A stretch of DNA of 64,000 nucleotides from Anaerophilus nitritigenes (lineage in GTDB: Bacteria > Bacillota > Clostridia > Peptostreptococcales > Thermotaleaceae): NCBI RefSeq assembly GCF_004138215.1, contig NZ_RYYS01000020.1, forward strand, positions 1 to 64,000. The letters are read 5' to 3'. Within the stretch, counting starts at the first letter, position 1; each line of letters begins with the position of its first letter. Positions 17,152-24,597 of the stretch are shown piece after piece. The notes beneath the pieces were generated by a model, which saw only the letters and a program-made list of their open reading frames with translations, did no database searches and was not told the DNA's origin. Made by a program: the position numbers and the translations under genes.

Positions 17152-17182
17152 TTTATCAATAGCTTCAAAGGAGATGAAAAAA

Positions 17183-17449
17183 ATGGATCATTTAAGAGAT
17201 GAAATAGATAAAATTGATCAAGAACTAATAAGATTATTTGAAGAAAGAATGAATATTGTTCTACAAATTGTATCATACAAAAAAGAAAATAATATTCCCA
17301 TACTTCATTTCAAAAGAGAAGAAGAGGTAATTCGTAAAAATATGTCTTATGTAAAGGATTCATATTATGAAAAATGGGCAAGAGAGTTTTTACAAAATAT
17401 AATGGAGATCAGTAAAGAAATACAAAAAGATAAAATTTCAAGAAAATAA
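17183..17449 (+). CDS. Chorismate mutase, AroQ class
   Basis: All-helical chorismate mutase of 88 residues turning chorismate to prephenate for phenylalanine and tyrosine. The family pattern LRDEIDKIDQELIRLFEERMNIVLQIVSYKKEN is followed by REEEVIRKN. The ATG at 17183 has AAAGGAG nine bases upstream; the ATG at 17174 touches that site. It is 49 bases before aroQ of the shikimate path, and the two likely form a small aromatic operon. Confidence 0.88.
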   Translation: MDHLRDEIDKIDQELIRLFEERMNIVLQIVSYKKENNIPILHFKREEEVIRKNMSYVKDSYYEKWAREFLQNIMEISKEIQKDKISRK

Positions 17450-17497
17450 TGGGTAAGGGTATGAATAAAAAATATTAGTACTTCGGGAGTTGAAAAA

Positions 17498-17929
17498 ATG
17501 AAAATATTAATTATTAATGGTCCAAATATAAATTTTTTAGGGATTCGAGAAAAAGATATTTATGGAGAAATGACTTATGATAATTTATGTACATATCTAT
17601 ACAAAGAAGCTAAGAAAATCAATATTGATATAGACATAGTTCAAAGTAATGTAGAAGGTGAAATTATTGATTATATTCAAGATGCTTATAAAAAATATGA
17701 TGGAATCATTATTAATCCAGCAGCGTACACCCATTATAGTATTGCAATTTATGATGCATTAAAAGCTGTCAATATAAAAACTATAGAGGTTCATATTTCA
17801 AATATTCATCAAAGAGAAGAGTATAGAAAAATCTCTGTTACAGCTCCAGCTTGTATAGGTCAAATATGCGGAATGGGAGTATATGGGTATACACTTTCTA
17901 TGATGGCATTAAAAAGGATAGTCAAATAA
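17498..17929 (+). CDS. aroQ: Type II 3-dehydroquinate dehydratase
   Basis: Shikimate pathway enzyme of 143 residues that dehydrates 3-dehydroquinate. The family motifs GPNINFLGIREKDIYG (with the loop Arg and Tyr), NPAAYTHYSIAIYDAL (catalytic His) and EVHISNIHQREEYR are all present. The dodecameric type II form is usual in Gram-positives. A GGGAG ribosome binding site precedes the ATG. Confidence 0.95.
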   Translation: MKILIINGPNINFLGIREKDIYGEMTYDNLCTYLYKEAKKINIDIDIVQSNVEGEIIDYIQDAYKKYDGIIINPAAYTHYSIAIYDALKAVNIKTIEVHISNIHQREEYRKISVTAPACIGQICGMGVYGYTLSMMALKRIVK

Positions 17930-17943
17930 CCTATCCTTTTTAA
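17909..17943. terminator. Terminator after aroQ
   Basis: A 13-bp stem (17909-17921 with 17931-17943) overlaps the aroQ stop codon in its loop. It can also stop the converging gene at 17973. Confidence 0.88.
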
Positions 17944-17972
17944 TATGTTAGAAGCATATAAATTTTAATACA

Positions 17973-18704
17973 TTATTGTGCATCTTCTATGGGCAGAATA
18001 TCCTTTTCGTCTAGTACTTCAAGCTTTTCTTCTTTTGTATCTTCTATAAGTACTTTTTCATTACTTTCAATAGGAGATTCATCTTGTTTTTCTTCACTTC
18101 CATCAAATAAAGACATAAGCTTCATCATTTGTGCTATTTTTTTGAAATTATCTATATTTTTTATTTGCTCTTTAGGAAGCATAGGGCCTATGGCTTCGAT
18201 AATATTATTGACTTGAGCAGAAAGATCTTCTCCACCAGATTGTATAGCTTTTTTGATTTTCATGACGTTTTTTACATCTTTCATTTTATCTACCATAGAT
18301 ATGACGTTTTGTATATTTTCAAGATTTTCTCTGCTTTTTTCATCCATAGAGTCACCAAAGATATTAAGCACTTCTTTAAATATATTGATATTACGTTTCA
18401 TAGAAGAAGATTGAGATTGTGTCATGTTATTTTTAAGATCATGTAAATGACTCGCTTTCTTTAGATTTTCTAAAAGATGATATACTCGATCTAAAGTATT
18501 TTCGTTTAGAGCAGGAAGTTTTGGTTTTTCATAATGAGTTGTACTTAGTGCAGGAGTAAATTTTCGGTTTTTTAAAAAAATAAAAAGACAAAATGGAACC
18601 ATAAACATAAAGATATTATTGTTTAAAAACGTAAGACTAGCAATACTTAGTTCTTCTTCAGGTATAAAAATCTCTTTTTTTTGAGTAGGAATCAGTTCAT
18701 TCAT
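17973..18704 (-). CDS. Unrecognised protein with one membrane segment
   Basis: I do not recognise this 243-residue protein. From the ATG at 18704 (AGGAGG seven bases upstream) it has a short N-terminal tail, one hydrophobic helix (NIFMFMVPFCLFIFL, about residues 28-42), then a long helical, charged region rich in Asn, Lys and Met. A repeated-looking stretch DKMKDVKNVMKIKKAIQS follows. The last 50 residues are very acidic, mostly Glu and Asp. It is divergent from the small helical protein at 18854, and the two may be partners. Confidence 0.7.
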   Translation of the reverse strand: MNELIPTQKKEIFIPEEELSIASLTFLNNNIFMFMVPFCLFIFLKNRKFTPALSTTHYEKPKLPALNENTLDRVYHLLENLKKASHLHDLKNNMTQSQSSSMKRNINIFKEVLNIFGDSMDEKSRENLENIQNVISMVDKMKDVKNVMKIKKAIQSGGEDLSAQVNNIIEAIGPMLPKEQIKNIDNFKKIAQMMKLMSLFDGSEEKQDESPIESNEKVLIEDTKEEKLEVLDEKDILPIEDAQ

Positions 18705-18853
18705 ATTCTTCCTCCTAAAAATCAAATCTTACTTTATCATATGCAATATAAAGAATAGTGTTACTAAAATGAAAAAGATTTGAATGTAATAAATATATAA
18801 AAATCATCATAGATTGAATTGAGAATAACAATTTAAAATATGGAGGTGTATAA

Positions 18854-19138
18854 ATGAGTTCATTTGATAAAAGTAAAGTGGAAAAGTTAATGCAAAATAT
18901 GGGGAATATAAAACCTACAGATGAACAGATGGAAATGATAGAAGGATTATCTGAAAAATATAAAAATCAAAATGAGGAAGATATGTTAGAGGAACTTAAA
19001 AAATTAAAAAGTAGCATGATGAAAAATACAAAAAAATACAAAAAACAAATGGAAGCATTGAATCAATTAAAAGATTTTTTAGATGAGGAACAAAAAAAGA
19101 AACTTGAAAAAGTGATGGATTTTTTAAATGAAAAATAG
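18854..19138 (+). CDS. Small charged helical protein of unknown function
   Basis: A 94-residue protein made almost wholly of charged helix and probably coiled coil. It has no cysteine, no membrane segment and no recognised domain. TGGAGGTGTATAA precedes the ATG. The composition (Lys, Glu, Met) echoes the C-terminal half of the divergent gene at 17973-18704. It ends in a 14-bp terminator. Confidence 0.7.
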   Translation: MSSFDKSKVEKLMQNMGNIKPTDEQMEMIEGLSEKYKNQNEEDMLEELKKLKSSMMKNTKKYKKQMEALNQLKDFLDEEQKKKLEKVMDFLNEK

Positions 19139-19160
19139 GCTAAAAATTTAGCCTATTTTT
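19131..19160. terminator. Bidirectional terminator
   Basis: A perfect 14-bp stem (19131-19144 with 19147-19160) with a 2-base spacer and T runs on both sides. It overlaps the stop codons of the two convergent genes. Confidence 0.88.
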
Positions 19161-19611
19161 TCTTTCCTGCAACAATGTAAATAATGTCATCTAAAGAACT
19201 ATTAGATGGAATATCAAATTCACCTGATTTTAGTTTGGAATCCATACCCAACTCTGTTACCCTATCAATAAATTTTTGAGGATCATCAATTAATCCATTT
19301 TCCTTTAATATTTGTGCAATACCCATTCCAAAGGTTCCATTTGGAATATTGATAAGCAAAGTAGATACTTGTTTAGAATTATTTTCTGTTTGAGAGCTTT
19401 TTTCTTCATCATCAACAGAAGGTTTTTGGGAAGATGGATCAGAGGATTGTTCAGTTTTTGTAGATTCTTTTTGTATATTTTCTGGTTTTGAAGAATGAGC
19501 TAATGAATCTGTAACTTTCCAAGTGATTATAGTAGACATAAACAGTATAATGATGAGTGCTAAAAGCAAATCGCTCGTTTCATATAGTACATCTTTAAAT
19601 TTTTCCCACAT
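19153..19611 (-). CDS. Membrane-anchored protein with MltG/YceG-like N-domain
   Basis: A 152-residue protein. An N-terminal cytoplasmic tail and one helix (LLLALIIILFMSTIITW, about residues 16-32) are followed by a low-complexity Ser/Gln/Lys linker (40-85). The C-terminal domain INIPNGTFGMGIAQILKENGLIDDPQKFIDRVTE resembles the LysM-like subdomain of the lytic transglycosylase MltG. The MltG catalytic domain is absent, so it is not a transglycosylase. A peptidoglycan-binding role outside the membrane is inferred. GGAGG precedes the ATG. Confidence 0.7.
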   Translation of the reverse strand: MWEKFKDVLYETSDLLLALIIILFMSTIITWKVTDSLAHSSKPENIQKESTKTEQSSDPSSQKPSVDDEEKSSQTENNSKQVSTLLINIPNGTFGMGIAQILKENGLIDDPQKFIDRVTELGMDSKLKSGEFDIPSNSSLDDIIYIVAGKKK

Positions 19612-19757
19612 GTATGATGACCTCCATTTTTGTTTTTGAGGAAAATATCTATTTCTATTAATAAGAATAGCACAAGTAAGGTATACTTTTCAATATAAAA
19701 TAGAGGATACTATTAAAGAAAAGAAGTTTATGGCATAATAAAGTAGAGGTGAAAGAA

Positions 19758-20720
19758 ATGAGAAAAATATACATAGAAAAAAATGAAGCAAATCAAAGAA
19801 TAGATAAATTTCTACGTAAATATATAAATAAAGCTTCTTTAAGTTTTATTTATAAAATGATTCGAAAAAAAAATATAAAAGTGAATCATAAAAAAGTTTC
19901 AAATGATTATCTTTTACAAGAAGGAGATTACATAGAATTATTTCTGAGTGAAGAAACAATAAAAAGTTTTATAGAGCAAAAACAAATTCATCAAGTCAAA
20001 AGAACATTTCATATTATTTATGAAGATGACAATATGATTGTAGTGGACAAACCACAAGGGCTACTGGTTCATGAAGACCATAGTCAAGATAAAAATACAT
20101 TAATCAATCAAGTGATTAAGTACTTATATGATGAAAAAAAATATGATCCACAAAAGGAAAAAACTTTCGTACCTGCTAGTGTCAATCGATTAGATCGAAA
20201 TACTAGTGGAATTGTAATTATAGGAAAAAGCTATCAGGGATTACAAAGTTTAAATGAAATGATTCGAGAAAAGGATTGTATTCGAAAATATTATTTAACC
20301 ATTGTAAAGGGGAGAGTAGAGCATAAAAAAGAATTAAAAGCGTATTTAGTAAAGGATGAAAAAACAAATAAAGTACAAATTTTTTCTAAAAAAGCTCTCA
20401 ATGCAAAAGAAATTCATACTATTTATACACCAATTGAGTGGAATCAAGAATATAGTTTATTAGAAGTAGAGATTGTTACAGGAAGAAGTCATCAAATTCG
20501 AGCACATTTGTTGAGCATAGGACATCCAATTATAGGAGATCAAAAATATGGGGATTTAAAAACAAATAAGCTTTTTAAAAATCTAAAAAGTCAGTTTCTA
20601 CATGCTTATAAAATTGATTTTATAACCTGCAATAAAAATTTAAAATATTTGGAGGGGAAAAGTTTTCACAGCCCATTACCAGAGGAATTTAAGAAAATTA
20701 AGAGCAGATTATTTCAATAG
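19758..20720 (+). CDS. RluA-family pseudouridine synthase
   Basis: Pseudouridine synthase of 320 residues. An N-terminal S4 domain (ANQRIDKFLRKYINKASLSFIYKMIRKKNIKVN) is followed by a catalytic domain with the aspartate in NRLDRNTSGIVIIGKS and the C-terminal TGRSHQIRAHLLSIGHPIIGDQKYG. This is the RluC/RluD-like layout, which modifies 23S rRNA. The ATG at 19758 lies five bases after AGAGGTGA; the GTG at 19749 overlaps that site. Confidence 0.92.
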   Translation: MRKIYIEKNEANQRIDKFLRKYINKASLSFIYKMIRKKNIKVNHKKVSNDYLLQEGDYIELFLSEETIKSFIEQKQIHQVKRTFHIIYEDDNMIVVDKPQGLLVHEDHSQDKNTLINQVIKYLYDEKKYDPQKEKTFVPASVNRLDRNTSGIVIIGKSYQGLQSLNEMIREKDCIRKYYLTIVKGRVEHKKELKAYLVKDEKTNKVQIFSKKALNAKEIHTIYTPIEWNQEYSLLEVEIVTGRSHQIRAHLLSIGHPIIGDQKYGDLKTNKLFKNLKSQFLHAYKIDFITCNKNLKYLEGKSFHSPLPEEFKKIKSRLFQ

Positions 20721-20743
20721 ATGAGGCAAAAGGGGGGGAATAA

Positions 20744-21520
20744 ATGGATAAAACAAACTATATTATAATAGAGCAATTCATCAAACATTATGATTATACA
20801 GGTGCTTTAGAATTTATAAAAAAAGAAAATTATCATCAAACAAATTCATTGTTATTAGTTTGTAAGGATAGCATGAATTTTGATTTTCAATCAGCTTACT
20901 ATCATATTCAAGATGTAGAAAATGATGAATTTCATAAAAGATTACAATATTTAAAAAATAATTTAAAGGATTTGAGAAATGGAAAGCCAGATACAATTTT
21001 GTCTGAATTAATAGAGAATACTAAAATACAACTTTATAATGAACAGTATATAGATTTTTTAAGCAGAGTATATCGATTAAAGGAAGCTATCTTAAAATAT
21101 ATTTTTGCAATTCATCATGTAGAGAAAGATAAATTTTCTTTTATGAGTGATGTAGCTTCTAAAAGAATGATTTTAAAAGTTTTAAAAAGAAAATATAAAA
21201 TATATAATCCAAATTTAAGCTTTTCTATTACCACATATATCAATAAATATCTTTTAAAGGATAGACGATATATGGACGCTTTAGAAGTTATTAATAGCTC
21301 TCAAATGAATGAAATTATTGAAATGAGACATGATTGTATTGCAGGACATGGTTTTAAAGGTGTAAATAAAAAAGATATTATAAAGGTATATAAAGATCCA
21401 TATTTAATTTTAGAAGACTTTTGTGAGGTACTCAAAAGAATTGGGGTAAGGATTAGCCAAAATAAATATGATAAAATCAACAGACATATTCTTATAACCT
21501 TTGCAAAGGAAGATTGGTAA
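20744..21520 (+). CDS. Solitary HEPN-like protein, resembling Csm6/Csx1 effector half
   Basis: A 258-residue soluble protein. The N-terminal part reads YDYTGALEFIKK, like the helical-repeat segments that precede HEPN domains in some CRISPR-associated proteins. The middle is helical. Near the C-terminus EMRHDCIAGHGFKGVNKKDI gives an R-x6-H motif (Arg195, His202), the usual HEPN ribonuclease signature, with a following GFxGV turn as in CARF-HEPN proteins. A CARF domain is absent and no cas gene or repeat array lies nearby. A nuclease role is inferred, not proven. An unusual seven-G ribosome binding site (20732-20738) precedes the ATG. It is 23 bases after the RluA-type gene and probably co-transcribed. 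Confidence 0.6.
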   Translation: MDKTNYIIIEQFIKHYDYTGALEFIKKENYHQTNSLLLVCKDSMNFDFQSAYYHIQDVENDEFHKRLQYLKNNLKDLRNGKPDTILSELIENTKIQLYNEQYIDFLSRVYRLKEAILKYIFAIHHVEKDKFSFMSDVASKRMILKVLKRKYKIYNPNLSFSITTYINKYLLKDRRYMDALEVINSSQMNEIIEMRHDCIAGHGFKGVNKKDIIKVYKDPYLILEDFCEVLKRIGVRISQNKYDKINRHILITFAKEDW

Positions 21521-21549
21521 TTGTTTAGATTGATCATAAGTGATACAAT
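21521..21549 (+). promoter_or_regulatory. Promoter for lepB
   Basis: TTGTTT (21521-21526) and TACAAT (21544-21549) with 17 bases between, 36 bases before the start. Confidence 0.5.
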
Positions 21550-21584
21550 AATGAATAGAAAATCTGTAATAAGGGGAGATCAAA

Positions 21585-22106
21585 ATGAAGAAAGAAATTT
21601 TAGAATGGATCAAAACCATTGTTATATCTGTAGTTATTGCACTTATCATTACAACTTTTATAAGACCTACTTTAGTGAAGGGAGAGTCTATGTATCCTAC
21701 GTTGCATGAGTATGATTATTTGATTATTAATAAAATACCTTATATGATGCATACTCCAGAAAAGGGAGATATCGTTGTATTTCAGTCACATCTTTTGACA
21801 GAAGATGGAAAAGAGAAGGACTTGATCAAAAGGGTCATAGGAGTAGAAGGAGATCAAATACAAGTCAAAGATGGAGACGTATTTGTAAATGGAAAAAAAT
21901 TAGAGGAGTCTTATATTAATGGAGATTATACATCAGGTGAAGTAGATATGAAGGTTCCAAAAGATATGATTTTTGTTATGGGAGATAATAGACTCAATAG
22001 TTTAGATAGCCGTGATGAAAGTGTAGGAGCTATAGATATTGATACAGTTAGAGGAAAAGTACTTGTTCGCTTGTTTCCATTTAATAAAATAGGAAAAGTG
22101 TATTAA
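21585..22106 (+). CDS. lepB: Signal peptidase I (first copy)
   Basis: Type I signal peptidase of 173 residues that cleaves exported preproteins. A single N-terminal membrane helix (about 10-27) is followed by the Ser-Lys dyad: Ser35 in GESMYPTL and Lys82 in IKRVIGVEGD, with FVMGDNRLNSLDSR. Size and single anchor match the Gram-positive Sip group. GGGGAG precedes the ATG. A second copy lies at 31976. Confidence 0.95.
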   Translation: MKKEILEWIKTIVISVVIALIITTFIRPTLVKGESMYPTLHEYDYLIINKIPYMMHTPEKGDIVVFQSHLLTEDGKEKDLIKRVIGVEGDQIQVKDGDVFVNGKKLEESYINGDYTSGEVDMKVPKDMIFVMGDNRLNSLDSRDESVGAIDIDTVRGKVLVRLFPFNKIGKVY

Positions 22107-22133
22107 AAACTTAGATGACTTTATCTAGGTTTT
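22106..22133 (+). terminator. Terminator after lepB
   Basis: An 11-bp stem with one T-G pair (22106-22116 with 22123-22133), ending in a T run. Confidence 0.75.
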
Positions 22134-22269
22134 TGTTTATTTAAGCAACGGAAATTCTCGATCAAATGGAAGAATTTCGCTTAGGCTATGAGCAATTTCT
22201 CTAGAAATATGCGAATTTTTTGATAAAACTTGCACATCCTAAATAGTGAAAATAGAAAGGAGGTATTTT

Positions 22270-22695
22270 ATGAAAGTAAAAGATTTGATGACCAAAAAAA
22301 TTGCAATGGCAAATCCTGATACGCCACTTTCTCAAGTAGCAGAAAAAATGAAAGAATTAAATGTAGGTTCTATCCCAGTGTGCGATGAGTCTAAAAAGGC
22401 TATTGGGATTGTTACAGATAGGGATATTGTTTTAAAAGGTGTATCAACAGGAAATATTAATATGGATGCTCAAAGTGTAATGTCTAATCATTTGATTTAT
22501 GCAACACCTGAGATGGATGCTCATGAAGCAGCAAACATTATGGCGAAACATCAAATAAGAAGATTGCCTGTTGTAGAAAATAAAAAATTAGTAGGAATGT
22601 TAGCCATAGGAGATTTGGCGACTATCAATATTTATGTGAATGAAGCAGGAGATGCACTTAGTAATATATCTCAACCAAGTAGACCCATTATGTAA
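22270..22695 (+). CDS. CBS-domain pair protein
   Basis: A 141-residue protein made only of two CBS motifs: VKDLMTKKIAMANPDTPLSQVAEKM with GIVTDRDIVL, and SVMSNHLIYATPEMDAHEAANIMAKHQIRRLPVV with GMLAIGDLA. Such stand-alone pairs usually bind adenine nucleotides and regulate a partner. No partner is evident. The ATG at 22270 has AAAGGAGG seven bases upstream, so the in-frame GTG at 22246 is unlikely. Confidence 0.92.
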   Translation: MKVKDLMTKKIAMANPDTPLSQVAEKMKELNVGSIPVCDESKKAIGIVTDRDIVLKGVSTGNINMDAQSVMSNHLIYATPEMDAHEAANIMAKHQIRRLPVVENKKLVGMLAIGDLATINIYVNEAGDALSNISQPSRPIM

Positions 22696-22698
22696 TAG

Positions 22699-22730
22699 AA
22701 AAAAGTTCCTGAAATTTCAGGAACTTTTTT
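22699..22730. terminator. Palindromic terminator
   Basis: A perfect 32-base palindrome (22699-22714 with 22715-22730) with A and T runs at its ends, just past the CBS gene stop. Confidence 0.88.
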
Positions 22731-22815
22731 AAAGATAGAAGTTTTAATTTGAAATATTGGGTATAATATAAGAATATGATTTAAAATAAGAAGTTTCTTA
22801 TAAGGGGGATCATAC

Positions 22816-24471
22816 ATGAATAAAATAAATATCATAGTAAACAATCAAGAGAAAATAGAAGTGCAAAGAGGAATTTCAATTGAAGAATTAAGTGATCGTT
22901 TTAAAGATGATTATTTATCTACTATTGTAGCAGCTAAGGTAGATCATGATTTAAGAGAATTAACTCATACTCTACATAAGGATTGTAATATTGAATTTAT
23001 TGATCTTTCTTCATCGGATGGTATTCGTATTTATCAAAGAAGTCTTTCTTTTGTTTTCATAAGAGCTGCTAAGGAAATTCTTTCAGATTGCAAAGTTACT
23101 GTAGAACATTCTTTAAGTAAAGGATTATATTGTGAAATTCACTATAAAAGACCCATCACAGAAGAAGATGTAGAAAAAATTGAAGATAGAATGAAAGAAA
23201 TTATTGATGAAGATGTACCTTTTACCAAAAGTAGTATAGCTGTAGAAGATGCAAAAAAAATATTTAAAGATCTTGGTATGGACGCAAAAATGGAGCTTTT
23301 AGAATTTAGAGAAAATGATGAGATGAATATCTATAGCTGTGGATGGTTAAGAGATTATTTTTATGGATATATGGTACCAAGTACCAGATATTTAAAATTA
23401 TTTAAGTTAAAATATTACGAACCAGGAGTAATTATACAACATCCTGAAAAAACTCATCCAAATGAAATTCCTGTATTTGAAGAACAAAAAAAATTAGCTA
23501 CTATATTTAGAGAGGCCGAAAAATGGGGAAAGATTTTAGAAGTTCCTTATGTAGCCAATTTGAATAAAGTAATTTTAAATAAACAATATGCAGATATTAT
23601 TCGTATTGCAGAGGCTTTACATGAAAAGAAAATTGCACAAATTGCAGATATGATTACACAACAAAACAAAAGGATTATTTTAATTGCTGGACCTTCTTCT
23701 TCGGGAAAAACTACTTTTGCTCAAAGACTGGCTATTCAATTAAAGGTAAATGGTTTAAAACCAGTAGCTGTATCTATAGATGATTATTTTGTAGATAGAG
23801 AACATACTCCAAAAGATGAAAGTGGAGAATATGATTTTGAAGCCATAGAAGCAGTAGATTTGGAATTGTTTAATGAGCATTTAAAAAAATTAATTCAAGG
23901 AGAGAAAATAGAACTTCCAAGCTTTAATTTTCAAAAGGGAAAGAGAGAATACAAAGGAAGATTTATGAAAATTAAAGAAGATCAACCTATTATTATAGAA
24001 GGTATACATGGACTGAATGATAGACTGACAGAATATATTCCCAAAGATCAGAAATTTAAAATTTATATTAGTGCGTTGACTCAATTAAATATTGATGATC
24101 ATAATAGAATTCCTACTACAGATACTAGATTGATTAGAAGGATTGTAAGAGATAGCAAATATAGAGGACATTCAGCTCTTACAACTTTAAAATTATGGCA
24201 ATCTGTTCGTAGAGGAGAAAAAAGAAATATATTTCCATTTCAAGAAGAAGCAGATATTATGTTTAATTCTGCTTTAGTGTATGAATTATCTGTTTTAAGA
24301 AAATATGCAGAGCCTCTTTTATTAGAAATTAAACAAGAGGATCCAGGATATATAGAGGCAAAAAGATTACTAAAATTTTTACATTATTTTTCTTCCATTA
24401 AAGAAGAGGATGTCATTCCTCAGACTTCTATTATTAAAGAATTTATAGGTGGAAGTTGCTTTGCAGACTAA
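22816..24471 (+). CDS. TGS/ThrRS-like and uridine kinase fusion (nucleoside kinase)
   Basis: A 551-residue fusion. Residues about 1-65 look like a TGS (ubiquitin-like) domain. Residues about 70-270 resemble the threonyl/alanyl-tRNA synthetase second additional domain. Residues about 285-490 are a uridine kinase/phosphoribulokinase-like P-loop kinase with GPSSSGKTTF, SIDDYFVDREHTPKDESG and IIEGIHGLND. This is a known clostridial architecture annotated as a nucleoside kinase. The substrate is unverified, and the TGS and editing-like parts suggest a link to tRNA or ribosomal state. AAGGGGGATC precedes the ATG. Confidence 0.87.
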   Translation: MNKINIIVNNQEKIEVQRGISIEELSDRFKDDYLSTIVAAKVDHDLRELTHTLHKDCNIEFIDLSSSDGIRIYQRSLSFVFIRAAKEILSDCKVTVEHSLSKGLYCEIHYKRPITEEDVEKIEDRMKEIIDEDVPFTKSSIAVEDAKKIFKDLGMDAKMELLEFRENDEMNIYSCGWLRDYFYGYMVPSTRYLKLFKLKYYEPGVIIQHPEKTHPNEIPVFEEQKKLATIFREAEKWGKILEVPYVANLNKVILNKQYADIIRIAEALHEKKIAQIADMITQQNKRIILIAGPSSSGKTTFAQRLAIQLKVNGLKPVAVSIDDYFVDREHTPKDESGEYDFEAIEAVDLELFNEHLKKLIQGEKIELPSFNFQKGKREYKGRFMKIKEDQPIIIEGIHGLNDRLTEYIPKDQKFKIYISALTQLNIDDHNRIPTTDTRLIRRIVRDSKYRGHSALTTLKLWQSVRRGEKRNIFPFQEEADIMFNSALVYELSVLRKYAEPLLLEIKQEDPGYIEAKRLLKFLHYFSSIKEEDVIPQTSIIKEFIGGSCFAD

Positions 24472-24520
24472 ACATATAAAAGATCCATTACAAAATTGTA
24501 ATGGATCTTTTATATGTTTA
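24469..24520. terminator. Very long hairpin terminator
   Basis: A perfect 25-bp inverted repeat (24469-24493 with 24496-24520) with a 2-base spacer, starting at the stop codon of the kinase gene. It is the longest perfect stem I saw in the window. Confidence 0.88.
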
Positions 24521-24597
24521 TAAAGAATATGGAAGGAATTATAAGATTTTTGTAGAAATTTATAATAAAATATATATATTGGAAATGGAGAAATAAT

